The notes beneath the pieces are model-generated. The model did no database searches, was not told the DNA's origin, and worked only from the letters and a program-made list of their open reading frames with translations. A stretch of 21,463 nt of DNA from Syntrophaceae bacterium UBA6112 (GTDB lineage: Bacteria; Desulfobacterota; Syntrophia; Syntrophales; UBA5619). Within the stretch, counting starts at the first letter, position 1; each line of letters starts with the position of its first letter. Below, piece after piece: positions 1 through 8,201 of this stretch. The translations under genes were made by a program, and so were the position numbers. The DNA is taken from contig DIWG01000050.1 in NCBI GenBank assembly GCA_002423465.1, positions 28,863 through 50,325 on the forward strand, read 5' to 3'.

Positions 1-2115
1 CTGGAGAAGAACACGGTCAATTTTGCGCCGAACTATGACGAATCCTTAGAGGAACCGACCGTCCTGCCGGCGAAGATCCCGCTGCTGCTCCTCAACGGCA
101 CCGGTGGCATCGCCGTCGGCGTGGCGACGAACATTCCGCCCCATAACCTTCGGGAAGTGATCGACGGGACGATCGCGATGATCCACGATCCCGAAATCAC
201 CATCGACGGGCTCATGCAGTACATCCAGGGGCCGGACTTTCCGACGGCCGGCTTCATCAACGGCCGCGAAGGGATCATCTCCGCCTACCGGACGGGCCGC
301 GGGATCATCCGGGTGCGGGCGCGCGCGCTGATTGAGAAGAATGCCCGCAATGACCGGGAGAGCATCGTTGTCACCGAGCTTCCCTACCAGGTCAACAAGG
401 CGAATTTGATCGAGAAGATCGCCGACTTGGTCAAGGAGAAGAAGATCGGCGGGATCGCCGACCTTCGGGACGAGTCGGACCGCGAGGGAATCCGCGTCGT
501 TCTCGACCTGAAGCGGGACGAAGCCTCCGCCATCGTCCTGAACCAGCTCTACAAGCACACCCAGATGGAGTCCACCTTCGGGATCATCATGCTCGCGATC
601 GACCAGGGACAGCCCCGGGTCTTCAACCTGAAGGAGGTCCTCCAGAGCTTTCTGGAGTTCCGCAAGGAGGTGGTCGTCCGCCGGACGGCCTTCGAACTCG
701 CGAAGGCGAAGGAGCGGGCCCACATCCTCGAGGGGCTGATCATCGCCCTCGACCGGATCGACGAGGTGATCGCCGTGATCAAGGCCTCCGGTAGCCCCGC
801 GGAAGCCTCGACCGCCCTCTGCAGCCGGTTCGGTTTGAGCGATCTCCAGGCGAAGGCGATTCTCGAAATGCGGCTCCAGCGTCTGACCGGCCTCGAACGA
901 GACAAAATCGACGCGGAATACGCGGAGATCTCCTCCCTGATTCACAAACTCCAGGGGATTCTCGATGACCCGCAGAAGGTCCTCGATGTGATCGTCGAGG
1001 AACTCAGCGAAATCCGGACGCGCTACGGCGATGAGCGGCGCACCGAAATCGTTTACAGTTCCGAGGAGATCAACATCGAAGACCTCATCGTCGAGGAGGA
1101 CATGGTCGTCACCGTTTCCCATGCCGGCTACATCAAACGGAACGCCGTCAGTCTCTACAAAAGCCAGCGGCGCGGCGGCAAGGGCAAGATCGGGATGGGG
1201 ACGAAGGAGGAGGATTTCGTCGAGCGGATCTTCATCGCCAACACCCATCACTATGTCCTGATCTTTACGAGCCGGGGCCGCCTCTACTGGCTGAAGGTTT
1301 ACCAGATTCCTCAGGCCGGACGCGCCGCGAAGGGAAAGGCGATCGTCAACCTGATCAACCTGACGGAAGGCGAGCGGGTTGCGGCGGTCCTTCCCGTCCG
1401 GGAGTTCACCGGCGAGAGGTCCGTGGTCATGGTGACGCGGAAGGGAACGATCAAAAAAACGGAGCTTTCGGCCTTTTCCAACCCCCGTGCGGGCGGGATC
1501 ATCGCGATCTCCATCGATGAGGGGGACGAGTTGATCGATGTCCAGCTCACCCTCGGGAACCAGGACATCTTCCTCGGGACCCGCAAGGGCAAGTCGATCC
1601 GCTTCCGGGAAGACGATGTCCGCGACATGGGCCGGACCGCCCGCGGCGTCCGCGGGATCAGGATGGCGGATGATGACCGGGTCATCGGGATGGAGATCCC
1701 GACCGAAGGCAACACGATCCTCACCGTCTCCGAAAAGGGGTACGGAAAGCGGACTGAGATCGCGGAGTATCGCCTCCAGACCCGCGGCGGAAAGGGGACG
1801 ATCAACCTTAAGACCGTTTCCAAGATCGGGGACGTTTCCGGGGTCCTCCAGATCTCCGGGAGCGAGGACATCATGCTGATCAGCGACGCCGGCCGGATCA
1901 TCCGCATGCGTGCAGAAGAGGTGCGCGTCATCCACCGGAGCACCCAGGGGGTGCGCCTGATCGACCTCGACGACAACGAGAAGCTCGTCGGCGTTGCCCG
2001 CGCCGAGCGGGAGGATGAACGGGAAAACGGCGCGGCGCCGGAGGATCTTCTGGAGGAGTCGGGTCCGGAGCAGGAAAACCTTCCGGAGTTCGGTCCGGTG
2101 GAGGGAGAGGAATGA
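1..2115 (+). CDS. gyrA: DNA gyrase subunit A, C-terminal part (5' end outside window)
   Basis: This is the breakage-reunion and DNA-wrapping subunit of gyrase, which introduces negative supercoils with GyrB. The frame is open from base 1, so the gene begins upstream. The first visible residues match the GyrA stretch NYDxxxxEPxxLPxxxPxLLxNGxxGIAVGxATNIPPHN, which lies shortly after the catalytic Tyr; that Tyr is therefore not in the window. The coiled-coil tower and its globular tip follow. The GyrA box (QRRGGKG, 1165-1185) opens the six-bladed beta-pinwheel DNA-wrapping domain, and a degenerate blade repeat (QTRGGKG) occurs near 1780. This canonical box distinguishes it from ParC. The protein ends in an acidic tail rich in Glu and Asp, as in many GyrA proteins, where the tail tunes supercoiling activity. 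The stop is TGA at 2113-2115. The patatin gene follows 67 nt downstream on the same strand. Confidence 0.97.
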   Translation: MEKNTVNFAPNYDESLEEPTVLPAKIPLLLLNGTGGIAVGVATNIPPHNLREVIDGTIAMIHDPEITIDGLMQYIQGPDFPTAGFINGREGIISAYRTGRGIIRVRARALIEKNARNDRESIVVTELPYQVNKANLIEKIADLVKEKKIGGIADLRDESDREGIRVVLDLKRDEASAIVLNQLYKHTQMESTFGIIMLAIDQGQPRVFNLKEVLQSFLEFRKEVVVRRTAFELAKAKERAHILEGLIIALDRIDEVIAVIKASGSPAEASTALCSRFGLSDLQAKAILEMRLQRLTGLERDKIDAEYAEISSLIHKLQGILDDPQKVLDVIVEELSEIRTRYGDERRTEIVYSSEEINIEDLIVEEDMVVTVSHAGYIKRNAVSLYKSQRRGGKGKIGMGTKEEDFVERIFIANTHHYVLIFTSRGRLYWLKVYQIPQAGRAAKGKAIVNLINLTEGERVAAVLPVREFTGERSVVMVTRKGTIKKTELSAFSNPRAGGIIAISIDEGDELIDVQLTLGNQDIFLGTRKGKSIRFREDDVRDMGRTARGVRGIRMADDDRVIGMEIPTEGNTILTVSEKGYGKRTEIAEYRLQTRGGKGTINLKTVSKIGDVSGVLQISGSEDIMLISDAGRIIRMRAEEVRVIHRSTQGVRLIDLDDNEKLVGVARAEREDERENGAAPEDLLEESGPEQENLPEFGPVEGEE

Positions 2116-2182
2116 AACCGAGCATCACGGCCCGCCGCTTATCATCCTTCCCTTCCCTCGACCGGATCGGTGTGGATGAAAA

Positions 2183-3097
2183 TTGATAAACCGTAAAGGA
2201 AATCCTTCACGATTGCATCAAGTTCGCTGGTTTTTTTTGGGTCTGGGCGTGCTTCTCCTCGCTGCCTGCATGCCCAAGGAGGCTGCCCCGCCCCTGCCGC
2301 CTCCGAAACCGGCGAAGGTCGCCGTCGTTCTCGGGGCCGGCGCCTCCAAGGGGTTTGCCCATGTCGGCGTCCTCAAGGTCCTCGATGCGCAGAAGATTCC
2401 GATCCACCTGATCGTCGGGACGAGTGCGGGAAGCTTTGTCGGGAGCCTATTCGCCTACGGCTATGATGCCTTCCAGCTCCAGACGATGGCCTTGGCCCTC
2501 CTGAAAGACGACGTGGTCGATCTGACCGTCCCCGACAACGGTTTCATCCGCGGGGAAAAACTCGAGAATTTCATCAACAAAATGGTCCGCCAGACCCCCC
2601 TCGAACGGCTGGGGATCCCCTTCCGCGCGGTCGCCACCAACCTCCAGACCGGCGAGGAGATCGTCTTCGCGACGGGGAACACCGGCAGGGCGGTCCGAGC
2701 AAGCTGTTCCATCCCCGGGGTCTTCCAGCCGGTCCGGATCGGGGACAAGAGCTACGTGGACGGGGGCGTGGCGAGCCCCGTCGCCGTGGATGCAGCGCGA
2801 AAGGCGGGGGCAGATGTCGTCATCGCCGTGGACATCTCGGCCGGCGTAGCGGTTGCCGCCCCGAAGGGGATACTGGATACGATCCTCCAGTCGATCGATA
2901 TCATGTACGCGAAGATTGCCGCTGCCCAGCTCAGAAACGCCGACGTGGTCATTCGGCCCCAGGTGAGCCATATCGGTTCGAGCGACTTCGAAAAGCGCAA
3001 CGAGGCCATCCTCGAAGGTGAAAAAGCCACCACCCGGGCCCTGCCGCAGATCCGGCAGATCCTCGATCAGCTGCGCCGGGAGGGGCGCCTGCCGTAG
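2183..3097 (+). CDS. Patatin-like phospholipase, predicted lipoprotein (RssA-like)
   Basis: This is a serine-aspartate dyad lipid acyl hydrolase of the patatin family, probably membrane-anchored. The oxyanion-hole motif GAGASKG is at residues 51-57, the nucleophile motif GTSAGS at 79-84 has Ser81, and the DGG motif at 193-195 has Asp193. A hydrophobic signal segment ends in the lipobox LLAAC (Cys29), followed by a Pro-rich linker, which indicates a lipoprotein. There is no ATG in frame. The TTG at 2183 gives 304 residues. A second TTG at 2213 lies 12 nt after AGGA and would give an ideal 18-residue lipoprotein signal before Cys, so either start is possible. The last 12 codons (LDQLRREGRLP, stop TAG) are almost duplicated 9.4 kb downstream, at 12505-12544. 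The physiological substrate cannot be told from sequence. Confidence 0.9.
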   Translation: MINRKGNPSRLHQVRWFFLGLGVLLLAACMPKEAAPPLPPPKPAKVAVVLGAGASKGFAHVGVLKVLDAQKIPIHLIVGTSAGSFVGSLFAYGYDAFQLQTMALALLKDDVVDLTVPDNGFIRGEKLENFINKMVRQTPLERLGIPFRAVATNLQTGEEIVFATGNTGRAVRASCSIPGVFQPVRIGDKSYVDGGVASPVAVDAARKAGADVVIAVDISAGVAVAAPKGILDTILQSIDIMYAKIAAAQLRNADVVIRPQVSHIGSSDFEKRNEAILEGEKATTRALPQIRQILDQLRREGRLP

Positions 3098-3099
3098 GT
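3060..3099 (+). repeat. Direct repeat, left copy (3' end of the patatin gene)
   Basis: These 40 nt match 12505-12544 at 36 of 40 positions with no gaps. The longest exact blocks are 15 nt (GCCGGGAGGGGCGCC) and 13 nt. The left copy encodes the patatin C-terminus LDQLRREGR and its TAG stop. The right copy keeps the frame as LDQLCREGR with TAG. The two copies bracket the whole opine-type operon, so they are candidate attachment or duplication sites. Confidence 0.8.
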
Positions 3100-3234
3100 A
3101 CCGCCAAGGCGGTCAGGCCACCACTTCTGTAAAATCTCTTCAGGTCATATTCCCCGAAGTTCACTTCGATCCTTGTCGTTCTGGATACACCGCAACTTGC
3201 CGCGGGGAGGGTTTATTCGGTGGCCAATATTCCG

Positions 3235-3263
3235 TTGACAAAAAAGACTCTTCTTCGTATATT
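3235..3263 (+). promoter_or_regulatory. Sigma70-type promoter of the opine/ABC transporter operon
   Basis: A perfect -35 box TTGACA (3235-3240) is separated by exactly 17 bp from TATATT (3258-3263), which is one base off the TATAAT consensus. Transcription would begin near 3270, leaving a leader of about 115 nt before the first ATG at 3385. No other equally good promoter was noticed before the downstream genes. I saw no recognisable operator palindrome. Confidence 0.75.
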
Positions 3264-3384
3264 TGCAATGTATGAAGGACCACCCTGGGTTTGAGCGGTC
3301 GAGGCCGATGCCGAAGCGTAATGGAAGAGGTGTCCTCTTGACCAGCCGGAACCGTTCAGTAAATCAATTAGAAAGCGACGCTCC
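3264..3384 (+). other. Long 5' leader with possible secondary structure
   Basis: The leader between the predicted start site and the first gene can form a local hairpin, AAGAGG (3325-3330), TGT, CCTCTT (3334-3339). It also has a possible long-range pairing between GGACCACC near 3278 and GGTGTCC near 3330, with one bulge, which would compete with that hairpin. I do not recognise a known riboswitch class. The first gene has no clear Shine-Dalgarno sequence (only AGAAAGCGA), so leader structure may matter for its translation. This is speculative. Confidence 0.25.
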
Positions 3385-4473
3385 ATGCGGAAACAGCAGG
3401 TTGCAATTATAGGTGGCGGCAATGGAGCCCTCGCCTTCGCTGCCTATTTTGCCTTACGGGGTCAAACGGCCCGGTTGTGGGAATTTCCCGAGTTCCGCTC
3501 CAGCCTCACCCAGGTATACGAAAAGAAATCCATTCATGTAACAGGTGTTTTCGAGGGAGAGGCGGAGGTCCGGTGCCACGAGGACCTTGCTGATGCTTTA
3601 GATGGGGCCACGACGATCATGGCCGTTTTACCCGCCTTTGCCCATGCCCGACTGGCGCTGGAGATCGCCCCCTTTATCAGAAAAGACATGATCCTCGTCC
3701 TAAATCCGGGCCGCACGGGTGGCGCACTGGAAGTGGCGGCGATCTTGCGGAAACAGGGTATCCGGATCCCCGTGGCGGAAACACAGAGCCTCCTGTTTGC
3801 CTGCCGACGGAGGGGAGAGCGAGAGATCCATATCGGGGGCATCAAATCCTTTCTTCGGGTTGGCGTTTTCCCCGCTGACCGGACAGAGGAGGTCATGTCC
3901 CGCATTGTGAATTTGATTCCACCCTTCCGGGCCGTCCCCGACGTTTTGACGACCAGTTTCGGAAACATCGGGGCCATGTTTCACCCGGCCAGCGCCTTGC
4001 TCAATGTGGGGCTCCTGGAGTCGGGTCGTACATATGATTATTACGGAGAAACCATGACACCCGGCGTCGTTGCGGTTATCGAAAAGGCGGATGGCGAGAG
4101 GATGTCTCTTGCCCGGGCGGCCGGAGCGGAGGAATTCTCAGCGGAAACCTGGCTTCATGAATCCTACGAACGGACCATAGAGTCCCTCTACTCCATGCTC
4201 CAGTCTAACCCGGCCTACCGCGGAATTGCCGGTCCTTCCGGGATCAGGATTCGCTACATCACCGAGGATGTTCCTACCGGCCTCGTACCTCTGGAAGCTT
4301 TCGGCCGGATTTACGGCATTGCTACCCCGACCATTTCTTCCCTCATATCCCTTGCCCAGGTCCTGACTGATACGGATTATCGCGTGTCGGGAAGAACCCT
4401 GGAGCGGCTTGGCATTGCCGGTTTGGGACAGGATGCGATCCGTTTATTTCTCAAGAGAGGGTTCTTGTCATGA
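3385..4473 (+). CDS. Opine dehydrogenase family protein (octopine/nopaline dehydrogenase type), paralog 1
   Basis: This is an NAD(P)-dependent oxidoreductase of the family that reversibly joins an amino acid and a 2-oxo acid into an N-(carboxyalkyl) amino acid (opine). The N-terminal Rossmann domain begins at once with VAIIGGGNGA (residues 6-15), and an acidic residue follows the second strand (LWEFPE). The C-terminal octopine-dehydrogenase domain carries the MFHPASALLN motif with His200 and the YITEDVP motif with Asp295. This His-Asp pair is 95 residues apart, like the catalytic pair described for Arthrobacter CENDH (His202/Asp297, from memory). The length of 362 residues is normal. The stop overlaps the next gene as ATGA (4470-4473), so the two paralogs are translationally coupled. 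The ribosome binding site is weak; the start was chosen because the fold begins directly after it. Substrate and direction are unknown. Confidence 0.85.
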   Translation: MRKQQVAIIGGGNGALAFAAYFALRGQTARLWEFPEFRSSLTQVYEKKSIHVTGVFEGEAEVRCHEDLADALDGATTIMAVLPAFAHARLALEIAPFIRKDMILVLNPGRTGGALEVAAILRKQGIRIPVAETQSLLFACRRRGEREIHIGGIKSFLRVGVFPADRTEEVMSRIVNLIPPFRAVPDVLTTSFGNIGAMFHPASALLNVGLLESGRTYDYYGETMTPGVVAVIEKADGERMSLARAAGAEEFSAETWLHESYERTIESLYSMLQSNPAYRGIAGPSGIRIRYITEDVPTGLVPLEAFGRIYGIATPTISSLISLAQVLTDTDYRVSGRTLERLGIAGLGQDAIRLFLKRGFLS

Positions 4474-5567
4474 AGACGGTCACCGTCATGGGGGCAGGAA
4501 ACGGAGGGTTCTCCGCTGCCGCCGACCTTTCCCTGCGAGGATTCCAAGTCACTTTGTTCGAGCATCCGTCCTTTTCTGGAAATATCGAAAACATCCGCAG
4601 GTCAGGCGTTATTGGACTGAGCACGCTCCCTTCCACGGGTCTTGCCGGCGGTTTTGCCCGACCCGTCTGCATTACCACCAACATGGAAGAGGCCGTAGCC
4701 GGGGCAGAAATGATCTTCGTCATCGTTCCTGCTTTCGCTCATATTATTTTCGCGCAAGCCATGGCTCCTTTTTTGCGGAATGGCCAGATGGTTGTTCTTA
4801 TGCCGGGCGGTTTCGGGGGGAGCATTCTGTTTCGCAAGGCCCTGCGGGCGGCGGCGGGGCCGGCCGGGGTTCTGGTGGCCGAAACCTCCACCCTTCCGTA
4901 TGCCTGCCGAAAATTGGACGACATTTCGGTCTGGATCCGGGGCCGGAAAGAGTCGTTTGATTTGGCTGCCTACCCGGCAGCCGATACGCAACAGATACTG
5001 GCTTTGGCGCAGGTGCTCTACCCTGCTGTGCGAGCGGCGCGGAATGTACTGGAGACAGGGCTCAACAACCTCAATCCCTTTATCCATCCGCCCATTGTAC
5101 TCCTCAACGCGGGATCCACGGAGCGCGGGGACCGGGTGCTGTTTTACCATGAAGGGATTACGCCGGCGGTTCAGCATCTCATCGAAGCGCTGGACCGGGA
5201 ACGGTTGGCCCTGGCGGACCTCTTCTCCCTGTCCTTGGATCCGGCCCACCGTATCCTCCTGACCCATTATGGTCATCAGGGCGCCGCAGGGAACACGTTC
5301 CGGGAAGTCGCCATGGGAAATCCCGTGTACCGCTGGAGCGAAATGCCATCCCGCATCGATTCCCGCTATCTTACGGAGGACATCCCCATGAGCCTCATCC
5401 CCATCCGTGCCCTGGCGCGACAGGCGGGTGTCCCCTGCCGGACCATGGATGCGGTCATCACGATGACGGAGCAGGTTCTAAAAAATGATCTGGGGGCCTT
5501 GGCCAGGACCCTTGAGGATCTTGATATGGAGGGTCGCACGGTGACAGAGATTCTGCAAAACCTTTGA
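4470..5567 (+). CDS. Opine dehydrogenase family protein (octopine/nopaline dehydrogenase type), paralog 2
   Basis: This is a second full-length member of the same family (365 residues), clearly homologous to the upstream gene but diverged. The Rossmann motif VTVMGAGNGG is at residues 4-13. PAFAH near residue 87 is shared with paralog 1. The catalytic-type motif FIHPPIVLLN has His206, and YLTEDIP has Asp304. Both candidate catalytic residues are therefore kept and neither copy looks degenerate. It starts within the stop of paralog 1 (ATGA), which suggests equal-ratio synthesis and possibly a heteromeric enzyme, or two related substrates. A 57-nt gap with a strong Shine-Dalgarno leads to the binding-protein gene. 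A role in forming or cleaving an opine-like substrate of the adjacent importer is inferred from context. Confidence 0.84.
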   Translation: MKTVTVMGAGNGGFSAAADLSLRGFQVTLFEHPSFSGNIENIRRSGVIGLSTLPSTGLAGGFARPVCITTNMEEAVAGAEMIFVIVPAFAHIIFAQAMAPFLRNGQMVVLMPGGFGGSILFRKALRAAAGPAGVLVAETSTLPYACRKLDDISVWIRGRKESFDLAAYPAADTQQILALAQVLYPAVRAARNVLETGLNNLNPFIHPPIVLLNAGSTERGDRVLFYHEGITPAVQHLIEALDRERLALADLFSLSLDPAHRILLTHYGHQGAAGNTFREVAMGNPVYRWSEMPSRIDSRYLTEDIPMSLIPIRALARQAGVPCRTMDAVITMTEQVLKNDLGALARTLEDLDMEGRTVTEILQNL

Positions 5568-5624
5568 GTGTGGATAAAAAAGACGAATAAGCATGCATAA
5601 CAGATCGGAAAAAGGAGGGACAAC

Positions 5625-7193
5625 ATGAAAAGATCTCTTATGGGAAAGTTTATGATTCTGAATATCCTGTTGGTGGCCTGGCTGATATTGGGATGGGCTG
5701 GCGAGAGCCGGGCGGAGGTTCTGCTCCGTGTCGGCATGAACTCCGCTGACGTTGGCCAACTGGACCCTCATCTTACATCCAAGACGCCGGACGTCGCACT
5801 CCTGCAGTGGATGTTCAATGGCTTGGTCCGCTTCAAACCTGGAAGCATGGATCCCCGCAACATTGAACCGGATCTTGCCGAAAAATGGACTTCCTCGCCG
5901 GACGGGAAGATATGGACATTTGAACTCCGCAAGGGTGTCAAATTTCACCGGGACTACGGGGAGTTGACTGCAGAGGACGTGGTTTTCTCTCTGCAGCGTG
6001 CCATGAACCCTAAGACATCAGCCTTCACCAGCGACTTCGCACAAGTGAAGACCGTTGAGGCCGCTAATCCTTATACGGTGAAGATCACTCTCACCAACCC
6101 GGTTCCTTTCCTTCTCGGTCTTGTCAGCAATTACCATGCCGGCATGATTGTGAGCAAGAAAGCCGTTGAGAAGATGGGCGAGAAATTCATAACGAATCCC
6201 ATAGGCACGGGTCCGTTTATGTTCGAGGAGTACAAGGCGAAGCAGTACGTGTCGTGCGTAGCCCACAAACAGTATTTTCGTGGGGCGCCAACGATCGACA
6301 AGATCATATACCGCTACATTCCCTCAACGAGCAGCCGGGAACTTGCTTTCCGGAGCGGTGAGATCGATCTGTTTTACGGGGATCGCGATCAACGCTGGGT
6401 CGAACGGATGAGGGGCTACAAGGACACCGTCATAGATGTCTTTGGCCCGGGCGAACATCGCTCCCTCCACCTCAACATGACCATCAAACCCTTTGATGAC
6501 ATACGGGTGCGCCGGGCCGTGGCCCATGCCATCAACCGTGATGAAATGGTCCAATTCCTCGGAAAAGATGTGGCGGAACCTGCTTGGTCGATTGTCCCCA
6601 ACGGCTATCTGGGACAGACGACGGAAGGGATTCCGAAATACGAATACAATCCGGAGAAAGCCAAGGCTCTGCTGAAAGAGGCGGGTTACCCCGGAGGATT
6701 TTCCACGAAGGTTATGATCACGAACGTCGAGTCCCTGCTGAAACCCATGCAGGTCGTCCAGGAACAGCTCCGAAAGGTCGGAATCCAGATTGAGCTTGAG
6801 GTCCTGGAACACGCCACTTGGCATGCGCAGATCCGAAAAAATCTTAGCGCCATGGTTTTGTATGGAGCGGCTCGTTTTCCCGTTGCGGACGCGTACCTGA
6901 GCCAGTTCTATCATTCCCGGAGCATCATCGGCACGCCCAAGGCTGTAACGAACTTCTCGCACACGAAGGCAGCCGATAAGGAGATTGACGATGCCCGAAC
7001 CGAGACAAATCAGAAAAAGCAGTTGGAGCTATGGAAAAGCGCCCAGCAGAAAATCATGACAGAGTGCGCCGCCATTCCCGTCTTTGAACTGAAACAGGTC
7101 TTTGGCCGCCGCGCTAATCTCGATTACGGGAACGTCTTAGAGGGCTCATTGAACTTGGGGCCTGTTATCGACGAGAAAAGTCATTTCAAATAA
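5625..7193 (+). CDS. Periplasmic peptide/opine-type ABC transporter substrate-binding protein (SBP_bac_5 family)
   Basis: This is the extracytoplasmic binding protein of a Dpp/Opp-class importer. The signal peptide is basic at the start, hydrophobic over residues 9-22, and has a likely cleavage site after SRA (Ala30). No lipobox Cys is present, so a soluble periplasmic protein of a Gram-negative cell is expected. The family-typical region EPDLAEKW...DGKIWTFELRKGVKFH (about residues 86-107) is followed by TAEDVVFSL. The length of 522 residues is normal. A strong Shine-Dalgarno (AAAGGAGGG, 5611-5619) sits 5 nt before the ATG. A 14-bp hairpin follows the stop, as often seen where the binding protein must be made in excess over the permeases. 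The ligand is not predictable from sequence. DppA, NikA or an opine-binding role are all possible; the neighbouring opine dehydrogenases favour an opine or amino-acid conjugate. Confidence 0.92.
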   Translation: MKRSLMGKFMILNILLVAWLILGWAGESRAEVLLRVGMNSADVGQLDPHLTSKTPDVALLQWMFNGLVRFKPGSMDPRNIEPDLAEKWTSSPDGKIWTFELRKGVKFHRDYGELTAEDVVFSLQRAMNPKTSAFTSDFAQVKTVEAANPYTVKITLTNPVPFLLGLVSNYHAGMIVSKKAVEKMGEKFITNPIGTGPFMFEEYKAKQYVSCVAHKQYFRGAPTIDKIIYRYIPSTSSRELAFRSGEIDLFYGDRDQRWVERMRGYKDTVIDVFGPGEHRSLHLNMTIKPFDDIRVRRAVAHAINRDEMVQFLGKDVAEPAWSIVPNGYLGQTTEGIPKYEYNPEKAKALLKEAGYPGGFSTKVMITNVESLLKPMQVVQEQLRKVGIQIELEVLEHATWHAQIRKNLSAMVLYGAARFPVADAYLSQFYHSRSIIGTPKAVTNFSHTKAADKEIDDARTETNQKKQLELWKSAQQKIMTECAAIPVFELKQVFGRRANLDYGNVLEGSLNLGPVIDEKSHFK

Positions 7194-7214
7194 ATCGGTG
7201 CTTTCTTCCTGCTC

Positions 7215-7248
7215 AAATGGGCAGACGGCTCTGACCGTCTGCCCATTT
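7215..7248 (+). terminator. Intra-operon hairpin (attenuator or mRNA-stabilising stem-loop)
   Basis: A perfect 14-bp stem has its left arm at 7215-7228, a 6-nt loop at 7229-7234 and its right arm at 7235-7248, followed by only a short run of T. It lies between the binding-protein stop and the permease start. It could act as a partial terminator or as a barrier to 3' decay, lowering permease and ATPase expression relative to the binding protein. The short T run argues against a full terminator. Confidence 0.6.
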
Positions 7249-7259
7249 TCGAGGCCGTT

Positions 7260-8201
7260 ATGATAAAGTTTGTCTTGAACAGGTTTCTCCTGTCCATCCC
7301 GACCCTGCTTGCGATCCTGACGATCGTTTTTCTTATTGCCCGCGTCATTCCGGGGGATCCGGCTTCGGTGATCCTGGGGGATTCGGCGAGCCAAGAGGCC
7401 TTAGAGAATCTTCGGCACCGACTCGGTCTGGACCAGTCGTTAATTCAGCAATACATCCAGTTTATCACCGGCGTCTTCCGTGGCAATCTGGGCGATTCCC
7501 TTGTGAGCGGGACCTCCGTGATGAGGGAAGTCCTTAATGTTCTTCCTTATACCATCGACTTGACCATTGCGGGTGTCCTCATCGGAATCGTTTTTGGCGT
7601 TCCTCTCGGCATTCTGACGGCCCTTTACCGGAACTCCTTCCTCGATTTTATCGCCCGCATCCTTTCCCTGATCGGGCTTTCGTTCCCGGCATTCTATTCG
7701 GCCATCCTCCTCATTATTGTTTTTTCCCTTCAGCTTGGATGGTTTCCCGTCATCAGCAGCGGCAACCTGCTCGATCCGGTCCAGAGGCTGCACCATCTGA
7801 TATTGCCTGCATGCAATCTCGGATTGATCATGGTGGCCTATGTGACACGGGCGACCCGTTCATCCATGCTGGACGTCCTACGCGAAGACTATATGCGCAC
7901 GGCCAAAGCCAAAGGCATCCCCGGCATGGTCATCCTTTTCCGCCATGCCCTCCGCAACGCCCTTATCCCCATCATCACCGTCATCGGTCTTTATATCGGC
8001 GTCCTGGTGGGCAATTCCGTTTTGACGGAAATCGTTTTTAACCGGCCGGGATTGGGAAAATTGATCATCGGCGCACTGAATCAGCGTGATTATACAATGC
8101 TTCAGGGATTGATGGTCGTTTATTCGATAATCATCGTGATCACCAACCTGATCACGGACCTGACATACGGATTTTCAGATCCTCGGGTGAAGTATTCATG
8201 A
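7260..8201 (+). CDS. ABC transporter permease, DppB/OppB family
   Basis: This is the first inner-membrane permease of the peptide-class importer. It has 313 residues with six predicted hydrophobic segments. The N-terminus (FVLNRFLLSIPTLLAI) and the RVIPGDPA stretch are typical of DppB. The cytoplasmic EAA-type coupling loop is visible near the C-terminus (REDYMRTAKAKGI), as is the terminal YTMLQG region followed by LTDLTYGFSDPRVKY. A modest Shine-Dalgarno (GAGG, 7251-7254) precedes the ATG. The stop overlaps the next permease as ATGA (8198-8201). It pairs with the downstream DppC-like protein to form the translocation channel; substrate selection is left mainly to the binding protein. Confidence 0.93.
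   Translation: MIKFVLNRFLLSIPTLLAILTIVFLIARVIPGDPASVILGDSASQEALENLRHRLGLDQSLIQQYIQFITGVFRGNLGDSLVSGTSVMREVLNVLPYTIDLTIAGVLIGIVFGVPLGILTALYRNSFLDFIARILSLIGLSFPAFYSAILLIIVFSLQLGWFPVISSGNLLDPVQRLHHLILPACNLGLIMVAYVTRATRSSMLDVLREDYMRTAKAKGIPGMVILFRHALRNALIPIITVIGLYIGVLVGNSVLTEIVFNRPGLGKLIIGALNQRDYTMLQGLMVVYSIIIVITNLITDLTYGFSDPRVKYS

Noticed and set aside
46..1935. 629-residue open frame on the minus strand
   Set aside because: It lies entirely antisense to gyrA, whose frame is unmistakable. Its composition (rich in Asp, Arg, Pro and Leu) is that of a GC-driven shadow frame with no recognisable motif.
3098..3116. Terminator after the patatin gene (ACCGCC/GGCGGT)
   Set aside because: The loop would be only 2 nt and no T run follows, so it is not a credible intrinsic terminator.
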